6,729 nucleotides of DNA from Phocaeicola_A sp964580305 (GTDB lineage Bacteria; Bacteroidota; Bacteroidia; Bacteroidales; Bacteroidaceae), in assembly GCA_964580305.1 (NCBI GenBank), contig CAZOKL010000104.1, positions 1 to 6,729 of the forward strand. Reading direction: 5' to 3'. Position numbers and translations under genes: made by a program. This document shows, piece after piece, positions 1 through 6,652 of the stretch. The notes under the pieces were generated by a model. That model was not told where the DNA came from, did not search any database, and saw nothing but the letters and a program-made list of their open reading frames with translations. How positions within the stretch are numbered: position 1 is the stretch's first letter; the number at the start of each line of letters is the position of its first letter.

Positions 1-6
1 CGACCC

Positions 7-27
7 CCTCGTGTGTCCCCCACGAGG
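7..27. repeat. inverted repeat downstream of the operon
   Basis: CCTCGTG (7-13) pairs perfectly with CACGAGG (21-27) across a seven-base loop. It lies about 215 bases beyond the SusD stop and could be an RNA hairpin at the operon 3' end, but neither strand shows a clear following T-run. The window edge is too near to judge what lies beyond. Confidence 0.3.
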
Positions 28-125
28 ATGCCGTTTGTCCCCGACGGGAAATCGGAGGCGGACAGAGGCGCTTGGCAAATTGATAATTATTTACATTTTA
101 GTAAGAGCAGGGGCGTGGTTGTTAT

Positions 126-224
126 TCACGTCACCGGCAGGGTGACTTCTCTCAGAGGCAGCATGCAGACGGCATGAGACAAGCCCGTCAGACACACAGA
201 CAAACCAGACAACAATGTTTTCAT
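126..224 (-). CDS. possible short secreted-peptide ORF downstream of the SusD gene
   Basis: An ATG 19 bases past the SusD stop opens 32 codons beginning MKTLLSGLSVCLTGLSHAVC and ending LPVT before TGA. A purine-rich AGAGGG lies eight bases before the ATG, unusual here because the two large genes have AT-rich leaders. The N-terminus resembles a signal peptide: one lysine, a hydrophobic stretch, then small residues at SHA. I recognise no family. It could be a tiny exported peptide in the operon, the remnant of a third gene whose body is lost, or chance. Another frame continues after residue ~25 with SHPAGDVNNNHAP and also stops soon, so a frameshifted larger gene is not evident. Confidence 0.27.
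   Translation of the reverse strand: MKTLLSGLSVCLTGLSHAVCMLPLREVTLPVT
130..146. repeat. small inverted repeat after the operon
   Basis: GTCACC (130-135) and GGTGAC (141-146) are perfect reverse complements around five bases. The hairpin overlaps the end of the possible small ORF downstream of the SusD gene. On the minus strand no T-run follows, so a factor-independent terminator for the operon is not well supported; on the plus strand it is followed by TTCTCTC. Confidence 0.35.
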
Positions 225-242
225 CACTCAAACCCTCTGACA

Positions 243-1736
243 CTATTCACCGGGATTTTGCTCAATCATTCCCTGACTGGAGTCTATTTCGGTCTGGAAG
301 ATGGGCATGGCCAGTGCGGGGCTGTTGCCGGGAATGATCCAGGTCTTGGGAGTATCGGTATCGACTTCCGTAACCGACACTTCGAAGAAGTCACGCGTGA
401 TGGTCACATCGTCGTCTGCCGTTTCGTTCACACTGAAACGTTTGATATCACCCAAACGGAAGGTGAAAGGCAGTTCGCGCCGACGCTCCTCAAGCACCAG
501 CCGCAGGGCCTCATCCTGTGAAGATGCCGTGAGAGCTGTGGCTGTCCCCGCGCGGTAACGGGCTTCGCGAAGCGGGGTGAGCGTGGCCAGCCCGTCCTGC
601 CACTGTCCGGTGCGCACCAGCAATTCAGCACGGTTGAGGAGCATTTCCTGAATCGTCAGGCCACCGATGATGTAACGGCCGTCATTGAACTGCGAATACC
701 GCCACCAGTCATACAGCACGCTCATGCGGCGGTTGCCATGTTCGACGAAAAAGAAATCATAGCGCAAATCGTTCTCATGGTCATACAAGTCGGCCAACTG
801 CGTCGAGGGCATGGCCCATTGTGCACGGTTCTGCACCATGCGGGGAAATATCCACTCCTGGAAATATAAGAAGCGGGTGGCGCTCCAGTCGTTGGTCTCA
901 CAATATTCCAGTGTCTCGGCCGGACGGTCGCCCGCAGCCGGATAGGAAGCAGGAGTGCCCCATGCAAACTGGTTGTAGTCAAACAGTTCGGGAGCATTCT
1001 CCAGTGCTGCATCGGTGTAGGTCAATGCTGTTTCATATTCGCCGCGCGCCAGATAAATGCGTGAATAAAGCGCATTGATGGCACATTTCGACACACGCCA
1101 GGGCATGTCTGAATCAACGTTGGTGCGGGTGACGTATTCGTCGGCAGCCTGCAAGTCGGCAAAGATTTGGGCATAGGTCTGTTCCAACGTGCCGCGCGAC
1201 ACATTCTCGTCAAAATCCAGTCCCAGACGCAGGGGGATGCCCAGTGCTTCACGATTGGCCTCGCTCCAGGGCAGGCAATAATATGTGGCGAGGTCGAAGA
1301 ATGAATAGGCACGCATGAAATGGGCACATCCCAACGCATCGTTCAATTCTGCGACATCGCCCGACACGGAAAGGGCTGAATTGATAATCAGGTTGGCCGT
1401 ATAAATCTTGGAATACTCGCCCACCCAGAAAAGATCTGACGAATTGGCAATGATGCCGTCACGATAATGGCAATAGTTTGCCACCTGATAGTTGATGTTG
1501 AATTGTGACGGATATTGGGCATACATCTCCTTGGGCAACTCGGTGTCGTCGGTGCTGTAGTATGCAAAATAATTGTTTGAATAGATGTTGTTCAGATAGT
1601 CATAAAGAGCAAGAAGCTGCGAGGTCTCGGTCACCGGAGTATCCTCCGACACAGAAGGCTGCTTGTCCAAGAAATCGCCACAAGCCGTGCACAACATGGT
1701 TGCGGCTGTCAGTGTAATCAGTTTATTGATGCGCAT
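243..1736 (-). CDS. SusD/RagB-family surface lipoprotein (nutrient-binding partner of SusC)
   Basis: A 497-residue SusD-like lipoprotein, the surface lid that binds the nutrient and closes over its SusC transporter. The N-terminus MRINKLITLTAATMLCTAC is a lipoprotein signal with Cys19 as the likely lipidated residue, followed by GDFLDKQP, the acidic start typical of SusD proteins and consistent with surface export. A helical TPR-like region follows, including HFMRAYSFFDLATYY and YSRIYLARGEYETAL. Residues ~414-434 carry the family ERRRELPFTFRLGDIKRF segment, and the C-terminus (~479-497) shows PIFQTEID...QNPGE, the usual SusD ending. Length is slightly short of the common 500-600. It starts 17 bases after the SusC stop with an AT-rich leader, so the two are surely cotranscribed. 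The ligand cannot be inferred: no glycoside hydrolase, lyase or peptidase is present alongside. No internal frameshift or missing part is seen. Confidence 0.95.
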   Translation of the reverse strand: MRINKLITLTAATMLCTACGDFLDKQPSVSEDTPVTETSQLLALYDYLNNIYSNNYFAYYSTDDTELPKEMYAQYPSQFNINYQVANYCHYRDGIIANSSDLFWVGEYSKIYTANLIINSALSVSGDVAELNDALGCAHFMRAYSFFDLATYYCLPWSEANREALGIPLRLGLDFDENVSRGTLEQTYAQIFADLQAADEYVTRTNVDSDMPWRVSKCAINALYSRIYLARGEYETALTYTDAALENAPELFDYNQFAWGTPASYPAAGDRPAETLEYCETNDWSATRFLYFQEWIFPRMVQNRAQWAMPSTQLADLYDHENDLRYDFFFVEHGNRRMSVLYDWWRYSQFNDGRYIIGGLTIQEMLLNRAELLVRTGQWQDGLATLTPLREARYRAGTATALTASSQDEALRLVLEERRRELPFTFRLGDIKRFSVNETADDDVTITRDFFEVSVTEVDTDTPKTWIIPGNSPALAMPIFQTEIDSSQGMIEQNPGE

Positions 1737-1753
1737 AATAATAGCTTTAATGA

Positions 1754-4700
1754 TTAGAAATTGAGGTTTACACCCAGCGTGAAGCTGGCGGCAGGCTTGG
1801 TCGACCCGTTTCCGTCGCCGTCACCGGGCAACCATTCGGGGTCATAGCCATATTTGTTGGCTGTCCATATCAAACCCAGGTCGCGCGCCTGGCAGAACAC
1901 CTTGGCCTGCTTGATGTGCAGACGGTTCATCCATTTGGCCGGGAGCTGGTAAGACAGGGTCACCTCTTTCAGGCGCAAGAATGCGGCGTTTTCCACAAAG
2001 TAGGACAGGTAAGGCATATAACGGCCCCAACGATAACAGGTCGTGTCGCCCGCTTTCGGGAATGTGGGCAGCTCTGTGCCATCACTGTTGGCATAGTCGG
2101 AAATGTATTTGCTGACAAATGTCTTGCTGTCGCCCACCAAAGGCGGTGTGTCTGAGGTCGGTGCACGGAACACGCCGCCAAACTTGCCGGTGATGAACAC
2201 ATAGAGCGAAAGCCCCTTCCAAGTGAACTGATTGACCCAACCCAATGTGTAGGGCGAAATGGTGGTTCCCATGTAAGAAAGGTATTCCTCTGAGCCATAC
2301 GTACTGTTGTGCAAAGTCAGGTCACCAAAGGAAGTCTTCGTTCCGTCAGGCCCCCACACATAGGGTTCTCCGTCTTCCATGCCTGCGAACTCATAGGCAT
2401 AAACGGCCCCGATGGGACGTCCTTCGATAAACGAACCGTTAGCCGGGTCGGAAGCATACATATACTGGTAACAGTAATTGTTCGGATAATAGAGTTCCTC
2501 CACCTTATTTTTATTATAGGCAAAAGTGAGCGTGGAGCGTATGTCCAGGCCGATGGATTTCACCGGAATGTTAGCCGAAAGTTCCATTTCAAAACCGCGG
2601 TTGGATATTCTGGCATTATTGAAACGTTGTGATGTGGAACCATAGACCGAAGGGATGGCCACCGTGCCGATGACATCCTTGCTCATACGGTTATACACAT
2701 CGAACTTTCCTGACAGATAGTTTTTAAAGAAGGAGAAATCCAGACCGATATTGGTCGTGTAGGTCGTTTCCCAGCGAAGTGTCGGATTACCCAGACTGGT
2801 CACGTAGGCCACATTGGTGTGGGTCGTCGAGTTTGCATACACCGAAATCAGGGTTTGCGGCGAGGTGCTCCGTTCGACATTGCCGTTCAGGCCGTAAGTG
2901 GCACGCAAGGACAGATAGTCTATCCAGCGGACATCATGCATGAATGATTCCTTCGAGATGTTCCACTTGCCACCGATTGACCACATGGGCGACCAACGCA
3001 AGTCAGGGTCATCGGACACGAAGTTGGCACCATCGTAACGAATGCTGAACGATGCACCATATTTGTCATCATAGGTGTAACCGGCGTTGAAGAAATAAGA
3101 CAGGTAGCGGTCAGTGCGGTCGCTGAACGAATAGCCCTGTTCGGGCAATGTGCTCGAATATGCGTCGTTCACCATGTTCTCTATCGTGTCATAGGAACCA
3201 TAGAAAGGTGCCTGTGCCGTGTTCGTATCCACATTGTAACCATAGATGGTTGGATTCGTGGTGGAGCTGGTGACGTATTCGCTCATCTCCATGCCGACCA
3301 ACGCCGTGATGTCGTGCTTGCCGAACACATTGTTATAGGTCAACTGGTTTCGGAACACTTGATTGTGGTTCTCGCTGTCACCGGTGCGAACCACTGCACC
3401 CTTTGGTAAATAAGAAGTGCCCACTGTGCCGGTAGCGCTGTTGTATGCCGTATAGAAGTTGACCAGCCGACGGGCGGCATAGGTGTCCTCACCGTCCATG
3501 TTGCGGTAGTCCGACGTGTTGCGCTCATACTGATATTTGATGTCATAGGTCAGTCCTTTGAACAACTTGACATTCAATCCTGCCTGCACGCGCCAGTTCA
3601 TCGTGTTGGTGATATAGCTGCGGTTGCGCACCTCACGCAGCATGTTATAGCTGAAGTCACTGTATGGAAAGTCGGCAGTGTTCATGTCTTCCAGTTCAAA
3701 ACGGTTGAAGCCGTAGATGTTGGTGGCATACGAGCCATCCTCGTTGACCAGCAGTTCGTAGGGTGAAAGTTGGTTGAAGTCTGAAATGGTCACACCCGAA
3801 GTCTCCCGGCGGCGTTTCTGCCACGTGGCAGCGACGGTTCCTGTGATGTATTTGTTGAAACGATATGTCCCGTTGTAGTTGAGCATGAAGCGTTCATAGC
3901 CACGCTTGATGGTCGACTCGTCGTTTTTCTCATACATCAGGGAGACGTAGTTGTCGAACTTCTCCGTGCCACCCGATATGCTGGCATTGTATTGTTGCAG
4001 CAAGGGAGTCTGCATCAGATATTTCTTCAGCTGACTGCGGTTGTTGATGTTGCGCAGGCGTTCCAGTCCGGCGTTCATTTCCTCCTCTGACATGCCGCGA
4101 TATTTGTTGGCATACCAATACTCCATGGCCAGTGACAAGGCAGACTGCACACTGGTGAATCCGGGAGTGTATTCACCCATGTTCCAACCGTTTTCAAGTG
4201 CTTGAATCTCATAGTCCACCGTCGTGCGGCTGTCAGCTTGGGCCAGAATATAGTCGAGGTCGGGCTCTGTGCCGATGCGCCAAAATGTCTGCACATCGAC
4301 ACTCAGGCGGGAATTCTGCTTGGCACGTTTCGTGGTGACCACGATGACACCGTTGGCTGAACGGGCACCCCAAATGGAAGCCGCAGCAGCATCCTTGAGC
4401 ACGGTGACACTCTCCACATCGTTCGGGTTGATGCTGCTGAACGTACCCTCGATGGGAAAGCCGTCAACCACAATGAGCGGTGCCGTGTCGGCATAAAGCG
4501 AACTGGTGCCACGAATGAGAAAGTCCACCGAACCGTCTTCATTCTCCGTGGCTTGCATGCCGGCCACCATGCCCTGCAAGGCCGAGGATATGTCGGCCGA
4601 GGGACGTGCCGACAGAATTTCGGAGCTTACCTTGTCAAAAGCACCCGTGACACGCTCACGCGAGAGGGTCTGATAACCCGTCACCACCACGTCGTCAAGC

Positions 4701-5337
4701 AGGCGCGTGTTGTCCTCCATCACCACACGGAGCAGACGATGCGTCGAAGCCTCCATCTCCACATCCTTTTTGCCAATATAGGAAAACAAAAGTTTGGAGG
4801 AACGTCCGGAAAGACGTAACGAAAAGCGTCCGTCCATATCGGTCACCGTACCGGTTTTACCTTCAGGCTCACGCACAGTCACCCCGATGAGCGGTTCGCC
4901 CTGCTCGTCGAACACTTGGCCGCGCACCGTGCCGTCGCCTGACAGAGAGTGACTGCCTGCCTGGACATTGTCACCACTGGAACGAGTTTTGGGATTGTAA
5001 ACCTGCACGAAACGCTGATGAATCTCATACTTCAGCGCAGTGGATTTCAGCAGGCTCGACATGGCTTGGTCGATAGTTGCATCCTGCAAATTCACCGTCA
5101 CCGTGTAGGGTTCCACATCGGTTAGGACATACTGGATGCGGTAATAACCCGACAAACGTTCCACCTCTGTCAATGCTTTTTGAAGTGGATATTTGGAACA
5201 TTTGTAGGTAATTGGTTTATTTTCAACGAAATTAGGCTGGGCATAATTTACCCCCCCCACAAGAAAAACAATGACATCAGCAGGAATAGCCTGCGCGTCC
5301 GGCTGTCGTTTTCTCTTCTCTTTAAACAATACATCAT
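1754..5337 (-). CDS. SusC/RagA-family TonB-dependent outer-membrane transporter with STN domain; out of frame at a G8 tract
   Basis: A TonB-dependent importer that pairs with the adjacent SusD protein. Seen from the ATG at 5337: MMYCLKRRENDSRTRR, then the hydrophobic core LFLLMSLFFLWGG, then TAA. The body is open in the -1 frame from VNYAQPNF onward, with likely cleavage after VNYA. The join lies inside eight Gs (5251-5258). One more G would give about 1194 residues. Domains (reconstructed numbering): STN ~50-115; carboxypeptidase-regulatory-like domain ~137-210 (VRGQVFDEQGEPLIGVTV); TonB-box-like DDVVVTGYQ ~215-223; plug ~225-340 with LIVVDGFPIEG and LKDAAAASIWGARSANGVIVV; barrel to the end, closing with FTLGVNLNF. 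The uninterrupted frame itself begins only at a TTG (5329) and there lacks a convincing signal peptide, so I chose the ATG. STN domains usually contact a FecR-type anti-sigma factor; none is present here. The substrate is unknown. Confidence 0.93.
5251..5258 (-). repeat. poly-G (G8) tract inside the transporter signal-peptide region
   Basis: Eight consecutive C residues on the plus strand are eight Gs in the coding strand, immediately after the codons for FFL in the signal-peptide core. The tract sits exactly at the boundary where the ATG-initiated frame (ending WGG, TAA) and the transporter frame (GG-VNYAQ) must be joined. Lengths of six or nine Gs put the two in frame; eight does not. Such tracts in early coding sequence are classic sites of slipped-strand length change in other bacteria. 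Confidence 0.85.
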
Positions 5338-5387
5338 GGTTTAACTTATAAAATTAGTAATTATCATATTTTCATTAAAAAGACAAA

Positions 5388-5418
5388 CAAATATGCTAAT
5401 CGGTACCTTATTTGCGAA
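5388..5418 (-). promoter_or_regulatory. candidate promoter of the SusC-SusD operon
   Basis: On the minus strand, CATATTTG (5395-5388) matches the Bacteroidetes -7 pattern TAnnTTTG at five of six fixed positions. TTCG (5418-5415), 19 bases upstream, approximates the -33 TTTG. Transcription would start near 5381, leaving an AT-rich leader of about 45 bases before the ATG at 5337 and no Shine-Dalgarno-like site. Both boxes carry a mismatch. If the operon is driven by an ECF sigma factor, as STN-containing transporters often are, this may not be the working promoter. Confidence 0.3.
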
Positions 5419-5494
5419 TAATAATATGCATCTACCGAAAAAATCTGACCCGTAAGCAATTAATTCTCGTCACAGAGCGGGCAAAACCCTACCT

Positions 5495-5576
5495 TAGAGG
5501 GCGGCCGACCACGGCCTCTACTCGGGCCGCGAACGGATTCCTTTCCGTGGTCGGGCGGAATAGAGACCGTGATCGA
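5495..5576. repeat. cluster of overlapping GC-rich inverted repeats
   Basis: CCGACCACGG (5505-5514) is a perfect 10-base inverted match to CCGTGGTCGG (5545-5554). The overlapping CACGGCCTCTA (5510-5520) pairs at 10 of 11 positions with TAGAGACCGTG (5561-5571). TAGAGG (5495-5500) also pairs with CCTCTA (5515-5520), GGCCG (5503-5507) with CGGCC (5512-5516), and ACGGA with TCCGT around 5533-5548. These pairings compete for the same bases, so a transcript could adopt mutually exclusive folds. No tRNA, rRNA or riboswitch class was recognised. Confidence 0.6.
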
Positions 5577-5611
5577 CCAGTCTGAACATGGTTCGGATAA
5601 CGCGAGGAAGA

Positions 5612-5646
5612 AGGCCGACCCGAAAGAGATTTTTTGAGGTCGGCCT
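5612..5646. repeat. 9-bp perfect inverted repeat, possible terminator hairpin
   Basis: AGGCCGACC (5612-5620) and GGTCGGCCT (5638-5646) are perfect reverse complements separated by 17 bases that include a run of six Ts. On the minus strand the stem is followed by TCTTCCTCG, weakly T-rich, so it might end a transcript coming from the right. The arm shares GGCCGACC with the inverted-repeat cluster 110 bases upstream, which suggests a common origin. Confidence 0.4.
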
Positions 5647-5785
5647 CAACGGGTTCGCAGAATCTTCTGCTACACTTTCAGTGCAAGGTGCCATAAAATC
5701 AAAGTTGGTGATTCACCAATATAGGGATTCCTGTATAGATGATTGGAATGCCGTTGCTATTCTAATCAAAATATGACGAGAATAA

Positions 5786-5817
5786 TTTGTCTGCCCGTAT
5801 CATTAATTCTATTTTTG
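5786..5817 (+). promoter_or_regulatory. near-consensus Bacteroidetes promoter for the Fic remnant
   Basis: TTTG (5786-5789) and TATTTTTG (5810-5817) match both boxes of the Bacteroidetes housekeeping promoter (TTTG and TAnnTTTG) with 20 bases between them, inside the usual spacing. Transcription would begin near 5824, only about 20 bases before the recoverable Fic N-terminus at ~5846. The placement agrees with this being the original promoter of the Fic gene and shows it survived the gene's decay. Confidence 0.55.
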
Positions 5818-5833
5818 CAAATAAACCGAATGA

Positions 5834-6256
5834 GCATCAGACCTTTATTATATATGGCAATATCCTGAATGGCCTTCCTTTACATGGAATAATAGTTTCG
5901 GGGCAATGGGCAAGGAGAAGGTACACTACGAGGCACCGCCGTTTGATGCCGTCTCAAGCATGATGAACGAGTTTCTGGTCTGGATTAATGACGGGAATGC
6001 AGGGATTGACCCGGTGCTGAAAGCAGCAGTGGCACACCTGTGGTTTGTTGCCATCCATCCTTTCGACGACGGTAACGGTCGTTTGACACGAACCATTACC
6101 GATATGTTGTTGGCAAAGGCGGACGGCTTCCCGTTGCGGTTTTACAGTATGTCGGCAGAAATACTGCGAGAAGAAAAGTCCTATTATGACATACTGGAAC
6201 ATACTACGACCAGTACGACAGACATTACAAAATGGCTTGGATACCGACCAATCTGA
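5834..6256 (+). pseudogene. Fic-family (DUF4172-type) AMPylase remnant with internal deletion
   Basis: Fic enzymes transfer AMP (or similar groups) to proteins, often as toxin modules or regulators. The core here is clear: GAMGKEKVHYEAPP (flap region), then HPFDDGNGRLTR at 6056-6091, the full HxFx(D/E)GNGRxxR catalytic motif. In the same frame just upstream is YIWQYPEWPSFTWNN (5849-5893), the characteristic opening of the DUF4172 domain that begins many Bacteroidetes Fic proteins of about 370 residues. The two are joined directly, so about 150 intervening residues are deleted, including the stretch that normally holds the inhibitory helix (family knowledge). No ATG, GTG or TTG lies in frame between the upstream stop (5831) and the remnant; ATG 5830 is one base out of frame. 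The end DITKWLGYRPI stops early, where relatives continue for 100 or more residues. A 116-residue product could start at ATG 5906. I consider it a decayed gene, not a minimal Fic enzyme. Confidence 0.83.
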
Positions 6257-6301
6257 ATGATACATTAAGACTCTCTAAGAGGTTAATAATAAGTATATAG
6301 A

Positions 6302-6328
6302 ATTTGCGCAGGAGATTCCTGCGCAAAT
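6302..6328. terminator. perfect 12-bp hairpin after the Fic remnant
   Basis: ATTTGCGCAGGA (6302-6313) and TCCTGCGCAAAT (6317-6328) are perfect reverse complements around the triplet GAT. It sits 46 bases past the Fic stop. The stem has a GC core and A/T-rich outer ends. The downstream tract is CAATTCAC on plus and TCTATATACTT on minus, so neither strand has a clean T-run; the minus side is better. It could work as a bidirectional terminator or be a protein-binding palindrome or a scar of an inserted element. Confidence 0.55.
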
Positions 6329-6367
6329 CAATTCACTGACAATAAGGGTATTGTATCCAACTTTGTA

Positions 6368-6454
6368 TTAAAAACAACTCACCACACCGTCCACTGTGAT
6401 ACGGGCGAAAAAGAGGTACACACCGCTGGCTTTCTGCTTGTCTTTAGTTAGCGT
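6368..6454 (-). pseudogene. possible fragment of a Bacteroidales tyrosine-recombinase N-terminus
   Basis: Between stops on the minus strand the translation contains LTKDKQKASGVYLFFARITV followed by DGVVSCF and TAA. It resembles the arm-DNA-binding start of Bacteroidales tyrosine recombinases, which typically shows a lysine-rich turn, then K-x-G, then a strand like P-x-x-x-R-I-T-V-D-G and Q-F-S. Only about 28 residues remain, with no start codon and stops on both sides, so it would be debris from an integrase of a transposon or integrative element. The match is by memory of the pattern and is short, so it may be coincidence. Confidence 0.28.
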
Positions 6455-6621
6455 TTAATTTTAATATGGCATTGGTATCAATGTGCTATAATCAGTGGTT
6501 TCACTTCGCACCAACGAGGATAAGCAGTCCGAAACTCCCAGAAAGTCTTCATCATGCGCAGATAACAAAACAGACTGTAAACAAACCTGCAAACAAGGGG
6601 CGAAAACATCAGGACAAAACG

Positions 6622-6652
6622 ATTGGTTTTCATCAGAAAAACTATATCTTTG
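6622..6652 (+). promoter_or_regulatory. promoter-like site pointing out of the right edge
   Basis: TATCTTTG (6645-6652) fits the Bacteroidetes -7 box TAnnTTTG exactly, with ATTG (6622-6625) as an imperfect -33 box 19 bases upstream. Transcription would start near 6659 and run off the window. It may serve a gene just outside; the short open frame from ATG 6683 is the only local candidate. Confidence 0.38.

Larger units (their letters stand above)
5338..5833. other. intergenic region between the divergent transporter operon and Fic remnant
   Basis: About 500 bases with no supported gene. The first ~120 bases next to the operon are AT-rich and probably hold its promoter and leader. A sharply GC-rich patch follows from about 5495 to 5660, full of inverted repeats and unlike the flanks. 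The last ~150 bases are AT-rich again and end in a good plus-strand promoter. An open frame at 5588-5776 exists but shows no family features and spans a hairpin. A small perfect hairpin, TTGGTG-ATT-CACCAA, lies at 5705-5719. Confidence 0.6.

Noticed and set aside
174..558. Plus-strand frames antisense to the 3' end of the SusD gene
   Set aside because: They mirror the coding frame of a clear SusD gene and show no family features.
5495..5660. tRNA, rRNA or known riboswitch in the GC-rich block
   Set aside because: No cloverleaf, T-loop or known aptamer core could be found; only simple inverted repeats are supported.
5588..5776. 62-codon plus-strand frame between the repeats and the Fic promoter
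   Set aside because: It runs through a perfect inverted repeat and a sharp base-composition change, has no recognisable domain, and ends just before a promoter; chance is more likely.
5775..5905. Frame reading DENNLSARIINSIFANKPNE and onward to LHGIIVSG
   Set aside because: Protein-like in appearance, but it overlaps the promoter and the much better supported YIWQYPEWPSFTWNN frame, has no start and hits no family I know; only its last few residues may be relevant to the Fic junction.
6233..6294. Frameshifted continuation of the Fic C-terminus (TNLNDTLRLS in another frame)
   Set aside because: Vaguely like the helix that follows the core in relatives, but too short and quickly stopped by TAG; not enough to extend the remnant.
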